A DNA stretch of 50,848 nucleotides from Schizochytrium sp. CCTCC M209059. Lineage: Eukaryota > Sar > Bigyra > Thraustochytrida > Thraustochytriidae. Below, in pieces: positions 9,200 through 19,445 of the stretch. Both the position numbers and the translations under genes were made by a program. The notes below the pieces were generated by a model. It had not been told where the DNA came from. It ran no database searches and saw only the letters and a list, made by a program, of their open reading frames with translations. Within the stretch, counting starts at the first letter, position 1. Every line of letters begins with the position of its first letter. The stretch spans positions 68,451 through 119,298 of the forward strand of contig KN805393.1 of the NCBI GenBank assembly GCA_000818945.1, written 5' to 3'.

Positions 9200-11257
9200 A
9201 TGTGCGGCATCATCGCGTATCTCGGCGATGGCGAAACAGTCGCGGTCCTCCTCGAGGGATTGAAGCGCATGGAGTATCGGGGATACGACTCGTCAGGCAT
9301 GTGCGTAATCACGCGCGACGGCGCAAAGCTAGAAATTGAAAAGCAGGCCGGCAAGGTCGCAAATCTGGAACAGGCAGTAGCCGGGCGCAACTTCAAGGGC
9401 AATGCCAGCCTTGGTATTGCCCATACTCGCTGGGCCACCCACGGCCCGCCGACGGCAACCAATGCCCACCCGCACGCCTCCTCGGACGGCAAGCTGGCCA
9501 TCGTTCATAACGGCATCATTGAGAACCACTCGAGCCTCAAGAAGAAGCTCTCGGCCATGGGCTACGAATTCGTCTCGGACACCGACACCGAGGTTCTGGC
9601 CGCGCTCATCCGCCACGTGCAGTCACTTGAGCCCAACCTCTCGCTCGCTGGCGCGGTGAGTCTTGCTCTCACTCAGGTTCGGGGTGCGTATGGTATCGCC
9701 GTTGTAGACGAAAGCAAGCCCGACGTCCTTGTTGGCGCCCGGCGTGGATCACCGCTGATTCTTGGCGTTAGCGACGACTCCCTCGTGCTCGCCTCCGACG
9801 CGACTGCTGTCGTGGGTCTCACGGCAAAGGTCATGTACTTGGAAGAGGAGGACATCGTCAGCTGCCAGCGAGAACATGATCAGGAAACCGGCAAGACCAA
9901 GTACTCGTTTTCAGTCTCGAGCATGAAGCGGGACAGCTTGCTCGTCGAAGCTGGTGAGACATCAGCTGCAGGAGGCGATGAGGGCGCCGATCAGAGCGCT
10001 GGAGTTTTTTCCTCCGAGGACGAGGGTCCGATGATGTCTCACAAGCTTGACTCACGCATCATGCGTCAAATGACGCTGTCTAACAAGGCAATCTCCGGGG
10101 AGGTAATTCGCCAGATGCACGAACTCAAGATGAACCTGCAGACCATTGAGAAGGGCGGATACCGGCACTTCATGCTCAAGGAGATCATGGAACAACCTCG
10201 TGTGCTCCGCGACTGCATGCGAGGCCGCCTCGACCCGCTCTCGGGCAAAGTCACGCTCGGAGGCCTCATGCCAGCGCTCGATCGCCTCGCCAAGGCGCGT
10301 CGCATTATCATCTGTGGCTGCGGAACGTCTTGGCACGCTGCTCTCGTCGGCGAGTATCTCATCGAGACTCTAGCCAAGATCCCAGTCGAGGTGGAGTACG
10401 CGTCCGAATTTCGATACCGCAACCCAGTCCTTTTCAAGGACGATGTGGTGATTGTCATTAGCCAGTCCGGCGAGACGGCGGATACTCTCGAGGCAGTTCG
10501 CGTGGCCAAAAAGCATGGCTGTCTCTGTGTGGGTATTGTCAACGTTGTTGGCTCAAGCATCGCGCGCGAGACGGACGCCGGTATTTATCTCCACATTGGA
10601 CCCGAGATCGGCGTCGCGTCCACCAAGGCGTTCACGGGCCAGGTCATGGCGCTGAGCATGTTCACGCTTGTGCTGGCCGTCCAGACTGGCGCCCTCTTGC
10701 AGGACGAGGCCAACAGGCTCGGCTTGGAGTTAGCCGAGATCCCGGACAAAATTGCGCGCATGCTCAACGAAGACACGCTCAACAAGATCCAGAATATGGC
10801 GTCCACTTATCGCTATGCGCACAACTTCTTGTATCTTGGTCGTGGAACGAACTTTCCCGTCGCCCTCGAGGGTGCACTCAAGCTCAAGGAGATCAGCTAC
10901 ATTCACGCCGAAGGCTATGCGGCAGCCGAGATGAAGCACGGACCCATTGCGCTCATTGACGAGATGATGCCCGTCGTCATCTTGGCGCCCAAGTCAGATG
11001 TCATTTACGAAAAGGTCAAGTCCGGCGTCCAGGAGGTCGTGGCGCGCAAAGGCTCTGTGGTCATCATTACGGACGAGGGCAACCACGATCTTGACGATTT
11101 GGCAGAGTTTGTCATTGAAACCCCCATTACGAGCGAATATTTTTCCGCCATGATTACGGGCATCCCGCTGCAGCTTTTGGCCTACTACATTGCCGACTAC
11201 CGTGGCTGCGAAATTGATACGCCTCGCAATCTCGCCAAGAGTGTTACTGTCGAGTAA
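9200..11257 (+). CDS. GFPT1: Glutamine-fructose-6-phosphate aminotransferase (isomerizing)
   Basis: A 685-residue GFAT that makes glucosamine-6-phosphate from fructose-6-phosphate and glutamine, the committed step toward UDP-GlcNAc. The protein must start at the ATG at 9200, because MCGIIAYLG places the catalytic Cys2 at the mature N-terminus; frame upstream of it has no better ATG. The glutaminase domain (about 1-300) shows HTRWATHG and NAHPH. A Ser/Glu-rich insert (about 240-280) sits where animal and fungal enzymes have their regulatory loop. Two SIS domains follow: GCGTSWHA near 369 and LGRGTNFPVALEGALKLKE near 543, with the isomerase region IHAEGYAAAEMKHGP. The end, PRNLAKSVTVE, is the canonical C-terminal tail that closes the active site. 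The length is normal and the frame intact. Confidence 0.97.
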   Translation: MCGIIAYLGDGETVAVLLEGLKRMEYRGYDSSGMCVITRDGAKLEIEKQAGKVANLEQAVAGRNFKGNASLGIAHTRWATHGPPTATNAHPHASSDGKLAIVHNGIIENHSSLKKKLSAMGYEFVSDTDTEVLAALIRHVQSLEPNLSLAGAVSLALTQVRGAYGIAVVDESKPDVLVGARRGSPLILGVSDDSLVLASDATAVVGLTAKVMYLEEEDIVSCQREHDQETGKTKYSFSVSSMKRDSLLVEAGETSAAGGDEGADQSAGVFSSEDEGPMMSHKLDSRIMRQMTLSNKAISGEVIRQMHELKMNLQTIEKGGYRHFMLKEIMEQPRVLRDCMRGRLDPLSGKVTLGGLMPALDRLAKARRIIICGCGTSWHAALVGEYLIETLAKIPVEVEYASEFRYRNPVLFKDDVVIVISQSGETADTLEAVRVAKKHGCLCVGIVNVVGSSIARETDAGIYLHIGPEIGVASTKAFTGQVMALSMFTLVLAVQTGALLQDEANRLGLELAEIPDKIARMLNEDTLNKIQNMASTYRYAHNFLYLGRGTNFPVALEGALKLKEISYIHAEGYAAAEMKHGPIALIDEMMPVVILAPKSDVIYEKVKSGVQEVVARKGSVVIITDEGNHDLDDLAEFVIETPITSEYFSAMITGIPLQLLAYYIADYRGCEIDTPRNLAKSVTVE

Positions 11258-11481
11258 GAATACCATAGCCTACCGCTCAAGCTGAGTGTGTTTGTGTATG
11301 TGAAAGAATTGGAACATGAGTATAGACATGTTGTAAAGTTGATATGACGTGACGGAGGCGGACGCGATGGAGGAGACAAGTCCTTGTCCATTCGATTGTG
11401 ACGCAATAGACGAGAAAAGGCTCGGAAAGTTAACACTTAGCATTGTTGCGGTAATGGCTTGCGGCAGTATGGCAATATGTA

Positions 11482-12009
11482 TCACTCCATTGTGCGAAGC
11501 TGCTGCTCGCCGAGTTTTGCCTTTTGCTCGCGCATTTCCATAACCATGAGTACGAAGCAGACCTCAAGGCCGAGGCCAACGCCAAAAAGGAGCCGCGTGG
11601 GGAGCGAGACGCGGAGCGGGGTCACAGCTGCAGTCGCAGCGAGCCCAGGAACGACCAGGCGGGAACGATCGTCAAAGCGGGTCTGTGCCGGATTGTTGGC
11701 CAAACGCAGTGCACGATCACGCACGCCATCGGCGTCAAAGCTGTCGGGCTTGGTGAGCACCTTGCTCGATAGCATCCCGGCTCCAACGAGCGATCCGCCC
11801 AGAGTGCCCAAGGCGGCTGTGCTGGCGACGGCCGTGAGAGAAGACTTTGCGATGCCACGTACAAGGCCGCCCAGCAGGCCCGCCGCGGCGCCGAGCGCCG
11901 TGGCCCGCGTCACAACGTGCAGCGCCAGGGCCACTCCGGGTCGCAGCGGCATCGTCTCGTCGTCGTCGAACTGCCGCCGCAGCTGCACCATCTCCTCGAG
12001 GCGCTCCAT
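11482..12009 (-). CDS. Small multi-pass membrane protein, unrecognised
   Basis: A 175-residue protein with a short acidic N-terminus (MERLEEMVQLRRQFDDDE) and three to four hydrophobic segments: around 29-52, 56-82, and one or two between 118 and 160. The segments are rich in Gly and Ala (ALGAAAGLLGGLV, ALGTLGGSLVGAG), which suits tight helix packing in an organelle membrane. A loop with DRALRLANNPAQTRFDDRS separates the second and third. The C-terminus is charged. The pattern faintly resembles DUF1757-type mitochondrial membrane proteins, but I am not sure. The start is the ATG at 12009. It is convergent with the aminotransferase gene. Confidence 0.6.
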   Translation of the reverse strand: MERLEEMVQLRRQFDDDETMPLRPGVALALHVVTRATALGAAAGLLGGLVRGIAKSSLTAVASTAALGTLGGSLVGAGMLSSKVLTKPDSFDADGVRDRALRLANNPAQTRFDDRSRLVVPGLAATAAVTPLRVSLPTRLLFGVGLGLEVCFVLMVMEMREQKAKLGEQQLRTME

Positions 12010-13074
12010 CGTTTCCCCGCGTCCTGTCCTCGTCTTCGCGTCGTCTCGTCCGAGCTCCTTGCGCGGCGCGCCAGACCTGGTATACTCTGCAAGCGACTGC
12101 GAGCGTCCGCCTTCGGGGTTCTTTCCTCGGGCTTTGACTGAGCCACAGTCGATCGAGGCAGGGACGCTTTGGACATGTCCATCACCCTAATAAGCAGCAT
12201 CAGCAGCTGCTTCATGGCGGCTCCGTTCCGGCGAGCAAAGAGTCCACCTGCGGCCATTTGCTCGTCTTGGTGGCAGGAAATGTATAGGTTTGCGATCACC
12301 ATGGCGGAGAGACGGCTGCTTTTATGCTTTCATTATTAGAGAAAGGCTGCTCGTTTTCATCGTCTCACTGTCAATAGAAGTTCCAATGGGTTCTTTTGCC
12401 AAGTTGCCACCTCGTAGCATCTACTCCCGGATAGCGCAGGGTGTGTCTTGCTTTTTCCCTTCCTCCTTTTATTGGCGGGAGGGGGGGCCTACCTGTGAAA
12501 GAATTCGTACTTGTTACTTCCGTAAAAGTAACCAATTCACAGTCAGTGCACGTTGAGAAGCAACGTTGCACGGGAATCTTCAATGACATTGTGCTCGGTT
12601 GACGGTACGCTCAGTTGCGTTCCGCATCTTGGATTGCGTCATTTAACATACCCGATAACCTGCTAAACTCCGCTGCGCAGCAGACCTCGAACTCCGCGGA
12701 CGCACGAGGGAGGCGGAGTATTCGTGCTAAGGAGTCGAGGCGCCCAGTGCTGGTCTCGTGCCCCATCACGCTGGTCTCGTACCCCATCGCGCCGTCATTC
12801 GTGCCCCATCGCGCCGGAATTTGTGCCGACGCCGCTCGGCTCCTGGACGCCAGAAGATCTGGAGGGCTTTTCCGCTGATTTCTTCTCGAAGGCTGATTTG
12901 CGCATCCTCTACAGCTGCCCGGCGCTGCCCTACGCCCAAGAACCCAGTCCAAAGAGCAGTCCGTTTGCGAAGCAGATCCTGCAGCAAGCGCTCTCGGCCG
13001 CGATCCCAGGTCTCGATTCTGAAGGTGCCATTTGATTCTCTTCAAAGCGACGACGTTGGCGGGAAGCAGCAACA
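12010..13074. other. Divergent intergenic region, about 1.06 kb
   Basis: Promoter region between the small membrane protein (minus) and the dynamin-like gene (plus). It holds a 22-bp minisatellite at 12748-12813. Long frames in this region (for example minus strand 12611-13270) run through the dynamin start and have no domain content. Confidence 0.6.
12748..12813. repeat. Three copies of a ~22-bp repeat
   Basis: The unit reads approximately TGGTCTCGTGCCCCATCRCG. Copies start near 12748, 12771 and 12792, with small changes. It lies about 260 bp upstream of the dynamin-like start. Confidence 0.75.
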
Positions 13075-14949
13075 ATGGAGAGGGACAACCGTAGCGAGTA
13101 CACGAGGGTGCTGTCGACCATTCAAGGCATCCGTGAACAAGCAGGCGGCGAGCTCGAGATACCCCAGATCTGCGTCCTCGGCGACCAGGGAAGTGGCAAG
13201 TCGTCTTGGCTCTCTTCCGTCGTTCCCGGCTTGCGTGGCGTGTTGCCGACTGGAAGAGGGACAGTGACACGCTGCCCTACGGTTGTGCGGGTTCGACCCG
13301 GCGAATCGGAGGAGGTCGTCGTTGGAATCGACAAGCGTAAGTTTTCATGTACTCCCGATGGCAAACGCGAGGCCAAAGATGCGCTGCTCAAGCTGCAAAT
13401 GGAGCTCATGAACATCAAGTATCAAGATGACAACAGCGATGACAGTGAAGATCAGGCACCCGTCTGCGACACCGAAGTCGTTGTCGAGTATGTCGGCCCC
13501 CAGGCCGTGGACTTGGTTCTGGTAGACCTGCCCGGCCTCATTCAGGCCGGCCCCGGTGTCGGAAAGGTGGAGGCCATGGCACGGCGATACATTAAGAGCG
13601 AGTCCACCCTAATTGTGATAATCAGGGAGGCAGATCTGGATCAAGAACGTGCAGCAGCTGTCAAGCTCGCAGCCGAGGCCGACCCCCGCCAGGAGCGGAC
13701 GCTTCAAGTTCTTACCAAGTGCGACTCATTCTCAAAAGCAGAGGGAGAGGAGGAGGTTATGCGTCTCGTCGAGAGTCAGCCGGAGGGCTGCGCCAGCGAT
13801 ACTAGCCTGGCCATCCATCTGACGTGCTGTGATCCCGAACATATTAGTGAAGAGGAGTATTTCAAGCTGCACAGCTTCAACAACTACAACAACGTTGGCT
13901 CCCGGGATTTGGCTGCGCGGCGTCTTCCACATCTCCTCGCGCAGCGCATCTCCGGATGCAAACCTGCTTTGCTCCAGCAGATTCGAGCCAAACAAAAGGA
14001 GGCGCGAGCTGTGCTAGGAGAAATTGGACGCTCACCAAAGTCCATCGACGCTATCTGCATTGAGTTTGCGCGATACGTCCGCGAAGTCATCAACATGCGG
14101 GAGATCCTTTCGCCAACGCTCGCTCGTTTTGACGACGTCAGCATCGAGAAGGAGTGGACGGACGAAAGACATATTCCCAACCAATTCGTCCCATCCTTCT
14201 ACCAGGGCGAGTCAAGCTTTGACAGATGCCTGATAGACCTGGCCGAGACATTCGTCCGACCCCGCGCGCAAGAGGTCTGCGACGAGGTCGCGGGGCTACT
14301 GAGATCCATTCCTGGCATCGTGTTCCGGCCCGGGAGCTACTTTCCCGTCAGCCCAGATTTACGACAGGCTTTTAATGATGCATGGGAGGCATCCACAGAC
14401 AGGATGATGCAAGAGCTTCACAGGCAAGTTATGGAAAAGGTCGACTCCGAGCGCCGCTTTGCCACAGTTAACGACCACTACCTACAAGCCGAGTATCTCC
14501 AGCAGCTCTTCCTGCCAACGTCAGTGGCACGAGAACTTGCAGAAGCTGTGCAAGCGAAGCATGTAGTAGAGTTATCACGCGGCAGCTATTATAGCCGCGG
14601 GCTCGAAGACCGAGTAGAGATGCTCCTGCCAGTGTTCGAAACGATTCTTCAAATGCACCTTACCCAGATTGTCAAGTCAGAAGCGACAGAGTTTCAGAAG
14701 AAGAAACTCCATGCAGCAGTCAAAGCGTACTGGAAGGTGACACGCAAACGGGTCAGTGACACAATTCTGCAGTGTGTCCGAGACGTGGTGGTCAAGGACG
14801 GCTGGGAGAGTTTCCACGGAGGACTGCAAGGACTGGACGACATCAGAAAGGCCTGTAAGGAGTCCGACTCTATCAAGAAGCGAAGAGACAAGTACATCAA
14901 GTTGGATGAGGACATGAACGAGTGCCTGAGAAGGGCAAAGAACTTGTGA
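13075..14949 (+). CDS. Mx-like dynamin superfamily GTPase
   Basis: A 624-residue dynamin-related protein. The GTPase domain shows G1 GDQGSGKSS (about 35-43), G2 within RGTVTRCP, G3 DLPG (about 150) and G4 TKCD (about 215; TKxD in the family). A helical stalk follows. The C-terminal ~110 residues resemble a GTPase effector domain (HAAVKAYWKVTRKRVSD). There is no PH domain or proline-rich tail, so the architecture is that of Mx/DRP proteins of about 620-660 residues rather than classical dynamin. A charged insert (QDDNSDDSEDQ) sits between G2 and G3. The likely activity is GTP-driven oligomerisation on membranes or other scaffolds; the cellular target is unknown. The start is the ATG at 13075, in the context AACAATGG. 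In animals the Mx group acts against viruses, but that role cannot be assumed here. Confidence 0.88.
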   Translation: MERDNRSEYTRVLSTIQGIREQAGGELEIPQICVLGDQGSGKSSWLSSVVPGLRGVLPTGRGTVTRCPTVVRVRPGESEEVVVGIDKRKFSCTPDGKREAKDALLKLQMELMNIKYQDDNSDDSEDQAPVCDTEVVVEYVGPQAVDLVLVDLPGLIQAGPGVGKVEAMARRYIKSESTLIVIIREADLDQERAAAVKLAAEADPRQERTLQVLTKCDSFSKAEGEEEVMRLVESQPEGCASDTSLAIHLTCCDPEHISEEEYFKLHSFNNYNNVGSRDLAARRLPHLLAQRISGCKPALLQQIRAKQKEARAVLGEIGRSPKSIDAICIEFARYVREVINMREILSPTLARFDDVSIEKEWTDERHIPNQFVPSFYQGESSFDRCLIDLAETFVRPRAQEVCDEVAGLLRSIPGIVFRPGSYFPVSPDLRQAFNDAWEASTDRMMQELHRQVMEKVDSERRFATVNDHYLQAEYLQQLFLPTSVARELAEAVQAKHVVELSRGSYYSRGLEDRVEMLLPVFETILQMHLTQIVKSEATEFQKKKLHAAVKAYWKVTRKRVSDTILQCVRDVVVKDGWESFHGGLQGLDDIRKACKESDSIKKRRDKYIKLDEDMNECLRRAKNL

Positions 14950-16275
14950 TGAAATGATAAATCAGTTTGGCCTACTTTCTAAATTCAAAGAATGCACATC
15001 AGTTGGAGCGCCAGAAAGCTGCTGCGAAGCTAGACGTCCTGATGCTTCGCGAGTTAGGCATTTAGTAAATCCCTTCTTTTGACTGATCGTGAATCGTAGC
15101 GCAGCGCTCGAGTCGGTCAGCAGTGCTTGAGGATGGTAAAGACGAGATGGATGCTGGAGCGCCTCATTTCCCCGAAGCCGCAGATGTTGGAGATGGTGTC
15201 AACGTTTTGTGCAACGCTCCGCGGCGGCAAGGAGCTCTACACTCCAGTGAAACCGGTCACTTACAACTCGCACAGGATCTAGAACGCTTTATAAGACGAA
15301 CGAAGATAGAATCTTGAAGTATACACACACGATTTTTTTCTCGTCCTAGTCCTTCTTACAATCTTATGTGCATCTGCCCATGCTGCTGAACTGTCTGGTA
15401 CTCATGTCGAGGCCTTGCTTAAAGAGTTTACGGACCCTTAATACCCCCGCTCGATGTGCACGGTCACGGCGAGAAACGGTACACGAGCGATGTGGGCATG
15501 TGCACTGGATAAGTGGATTTCTTATTTGCAGGCAGGTCAGGCCTTAGGTGCTTGTTGCTGCCTTCCTCATTTTATGCGAGACTCATTTAATCGTGAATTG
15601 ATTGCAACGTATCTTCAAGACGCTACATTTTGGCCTCCATATAAAAGCGCTCCGCTTCATGCGGAAAGACTCTTTTCCTTGAAGGATGTCGACAAGGTCG
15701 TAGCGTTGCAGCCACGCAAACAAAGACAAGGCTACATAAGAGACGCGCAAATTATCTCCTCGTTTCACCGTTTTTGGCTCAAGATTTCGTAGCATCCCAT
15801 CCTCGAGTGCAAACGCAGATGCCTTCTCATTCGCCAGGCCCTTGGCGTTAGTGCCCGCCTTTGTAGGTGCGCGCCGCGCCCGAGACAGTCTCAAAAGGTG
15901 CTTGGAGCTTTGGCTCGCGAGATCTCGTCATCGACCGCCTCTGCAATTGAACTTGACTCACAGTCTCCGACAGCCTGCCAGCGAGTGCAGTGCCAGTGCC
16001 GCCACAGTGCCAACTTGACGAGCCTCTAAGTCCGAGTCGAGCTCGCAGCTTTGGCCCAATACGAGAATAGGCCGTTTGAATTTTTTTTCCCTTGCTAGTG
16101 CTAGCCTAGGCCAGCACAAGCACAATCATAACCCCGACGCGAGCCGTGGACACGGTGCGCTGCTCGCTCGCTCGCTCGACATAGGCGCGCCACCACTTGC
16201 TGCGTCGCATTCGCAGGGCTGCGCGTCTGGCTGCTGCCGTGAGGCTGGCCGACTGTCGGCCTGGCGAATTCCAAG
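14950..16275. other. Intergenic region, about 1.3 kb
   Basis: Sequence between the dynamin-like gene and CENP-C. A 112-codon ATG frame at 15454-15792 (plus) and an overlapping frame on the other strand (15583-15894) have no recognisable content. The last 250 bp are GC-rich and include repeated CCAGTGCCGCC-like words near 15990, likely the CENP-C promoter. Confidence 0.5.
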
Positions 16276-16830
16276 ATGCAGTCCACGCAGGATGCCGATC
16301 TCGGCGTGCCGGTCGCGTCGCGCGGCGAGGAGGCAAATACTGGGGAGAGGGCGCGAAGACGCGCAAGGGGACGCACGAGGAAAGGGAGGAGCGCAAGGGT
16401 AAGTTCGCAAACGCTGTAGCGTGGCTTGAAAGCGCGCGTTTTAGTCATATAAATCGTCGACCGCAACGAGTTGCTCACCAGTTTCTTCTACACGCGCACA
16501 GCGACGAACACTCGATGGTGGTCTCGACGAGGGCGATGATGATGAATTAGAAGAAGAAGAAGAAGAAGAGGAAGAAATAGAACAAAAGGAGGAGAAGAAA
16601 GAGGAACTGGCGACAAATTCGACTCCTCGAGCCTGGGACAAACCTTCGAGACGCCTTCGCTCGACAAGCAAAACGCCGACACAACGTGACAGACTCGGCA
16701 AGACCAAGCGCGCAACACCGCAAAAAGACTCCCTGGGTTTGGATTCGGTTAGTGCTTTCTGGAGCACAGATCGTAAATCAAAAGGAGGATCACGCCGATC
16801 ACGCAAGCTAATGCTTGGCGATTTGAATGC

Positions 16831-16876
<46 letters not shown>

Positions 16877-19006
16877 TTCCATAATGATAACGATGACCAA
16901 GCCGAGAATCACGGTCAGCGCGGGGAAGTTTTTCAACCTGACGATGACAGCAGTACAGAGGGTGGCTTCACGCGGCCAGGACCGGCGTCGACTGCGTCTG
17001 TAACGTCGAGCCCGAGCCGAAACTGGGCCCCAGTTCAGCCCACGCTCGAGACGCAAAAGTCTCCCGTAAAGAATGCGATTCTCCTCATTTCATCCAGCCC
17101 TGCCAAGGATACTGGAATCATGAAAAAAGAATCTGGCAGCCCATCACTTGCTACCATATCTGCTCAGAATGATGTTGCTGACGATTCGGATGACTCTGAC
17201 GCTCTGGGCATTCGCAAAATGATTTCGATCTCGCGACAATCGCCCGCCCCAAGACCTGTGGCGGCGCTGCAAGCTCCTCCACCGCGCAGTGCACTTCGAA
17301 AGTCACCGCGATTAAGAAGGTCCCCCCGATCCCAAAAAAGTGTTCGTTTTTCTGTGCAAAAGGTGAAACAAGCTGCGTCGCCGCTGTCGCCTCCTACGCT
17401 GCAACGTAGCTCTGCTACACCTTCCCGCGTGAAGAATCACCGCAAGTCCGCGAGCAGACTCACCGGCGGCTCTTTGAGCAGTCTACGCCAGAAAAATGGA
17501 CGCTTGCTCCGGCCCGAAGAACAAGAGGACACGCTCGTGACGTTCGGAGGCGAAAATGAAGAGAATGATGCAGCCAGCAGCATCGGTGGCGAAGACACCA
17601 CCCCGGTTGAAGCAACCAACATGCTCGATATTCTTGCGAGCACGGACATTCAGTCCAATGATGGCGAGGCTGACGACAGCGCGAGTGAACTGACGATCCG
17701 CAGCGCGACGTCACCTTCGATTGCGCTAACGCCCATCTCACGCGGTTCTTCATCGCGTTCCTCGTTGCGTTCAAGTACACAGCGATCGCGCGCTACGTCA
17801 CGAACAATAGAGACGGCTAGGTCGAGTGCGTCAAGACGGTCTCGCGATATCGCCGTGACACCCGCGACGTCACGATCAAGAGTCGACAGCAATGCACCGT
17901 ACACGGGTGGGGCGGTATCGATGTCGACAAGGTCATCTTCGTCATCGTCAGGACGCAGAGGCTCTTTGGCCACCCCCGTTTCATTTTCTTTCCGCGATGC
18001 ACCAGGGTCTGAAGACACGCGGCGGTCCGGGAGTGCACGTCGTGACGACGATGCGGACGTCAATGACGAAAACGACAACGACGACGATGAGGACAACCTT
18101 GACGCCTCTTACCGCACCGCAGAACGTAAACCGCGGCGTATCGTGGAGCCTGTCTTTGACCCAAGTAAAGACCCGGTGACGCCTGGGCGGAGACGGTCAC
18201 TTCGTAAGCGCTGGCAAACCCTAGACCACTGGAAGGGCGAGCGTTTAATTCAGCAACGTAAGAGGGACAAGGAATTGGGTGTCTACATTGACGAGGTCGT
18301 AGGCGCCGAGAAATCAGACAGTTTTGTGACGCCAGCGCCTCCCAAACGAAGGAAGAAACGCAGGCATGATGGCGCAGCATCGTCAGCAACGGGTAGCCGC
18401 AAGAAATCGAAAAAGGAAAAGGAGAATGAGTCCAATCTCTTCTTTGAGGATGCTAAGCCTGTCAAGTACCCGAAAGGTCTCGTATTACAGTCTTCGGATA
18501 CCTCCGTGACTCATCATGATCCAGAAGGCAATATAGTGATGGACTCGGTGGTCGTTCGTCGCGTTGAGGATATCAAGATGGAAGAAATGCCAGGAGATGG
18601 GGACGCTCATTTTACAACGTTGAGTGGCAAACGTGTTGCAGCCTCAAACGCTCTTGCAGGGGCAGCTTTCGAGGATAGTCGCTTCATTTCGGGTGTGTGC
18701 GATCTCCCGCCGTTGTGCTGCAAACCGGTCGAGGGCTCGTTGGGGTACACACAAATCTTTATCGTCTCTGAAGCCCAGCCAGGCGCTGTTGTCGTTCAGA
18801 TTGAGAACAACAGCTACAAGTTGTCCGCAGGGGACCACTTTTGGGTTCCCCGCCATACGAGCTATGGCTTGCGCAATTTTTCAGAGACGAAGCGAGCGCG
18901 TGTGAATTTTATTCTTGTCAAGCCACCAGTTGGGCCCGGAGACGATGCTGCCACGGACCACTCGGCCGAGTCCTCGTCAGAGGCAGAAACAGGCGGGGCG
19001 TTCTGA
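16276..19006 (+). CDS. CENPC: CENP-C / Mif2 centromere protein (two exons)
   Basis: Proposed join of 16276-16398 and 16445-19006, giving 894 residues. CENP-C links CENP-A nucleosomes to the outer kinetochore. Two hallmarks are present: the CENP-C motif RRRSLRKRWQTLDHW (about 621-636), with the arginine anchor and the aromatic His-Trp pair that contact the nucleosome; and a C-terminal Mif2 cupin domain (about 803-872; GYTQIFIV, then LSAGDHFWVPRHTSYGLRN) that dimerises. Between them lies a long disordered Ser/Arg-rich region with a poly-Asp run near 170-183. The long open frame has no ATG of its own at the 5' end. A 46-nt intron with a perfect GGGTAAGT donor and TTTTAG acceptor joins it in phase to an ATG exon rich in basic residues. 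The motif's usual Pro and Tyr positions read Thr and His, a mild divergence. Confidence 0.9.
16399..16444 (+). other. Spliceosomal intron of CENP-C, 46 nt
   Basis: GTAAGT donor at 16399, TTTTAG acceptor ending at 16444, phase 0. TAG at 16442-16444 would be an in-frame stop if unspliced. Coding potential is clear on both sides: a basic exon-1 tail, then a Ser/Thr and Glu-rich exon-2 start. Confidence 0.8.
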
Positions 19007-19445
19007 AGGTGAACGTTGACTATGGCGAGAGAGCGTTCGATGGAAAGGCCTCTTTGTACAACGACTTTTTAGAGAGCGGTCGATCCCGAAGAGAGAGAGA
19101 CGCGGACACATTTCGAGCAATACCTCGCATTTGGAATGAATGAATGAATGAATGAATGGAGTGGAGTTCATTATCATCGCCTACCAAGGACATCTTTTTC
19201 CGTAAGTGCGATCGATTGGAGCAAACGAAGATGCGTTCATAATTTCCAAACATGGGGGAAAGACGAGAAACGAATCGAAAAGAAATATGAAGAAAAGAAA
19301 AAACACGTCCGCTTGTATATATTTTGTGCGCCTATTACTTTTCGCTTGCTGGCTATGAATGTCAATGAAAAGCGAAAAGAGAAAAAAAGGAAAAGAGAGG
19401 AAAAAAGGGATGAGGATGATGAAAACGAAAAGAGAATTTTTCCTT
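19007..19445. other. Convergent 3' region of CENP-C and VPS4
   Basis: About 440 bp shared by two 3' ends. It holds a (GAAT)6-type microsatellite at 19134-19159 and purine-rich A/G sequence. No gene is seen. Confidence 0.6.
19134..19159. repeat. GAAT tetranucleotide microsatellite
   Basis: Six perfect GAAT units in the CENP-C 3' flank. Confidence 0.9.

Noticed and set aside
15583..15894. Minus-strand frame with protein-like wording (SYVALSLFAWLQRYDLVDIL)
   Set aside because: No ATG near its start, no known family, and an equally long frame on the other strand.
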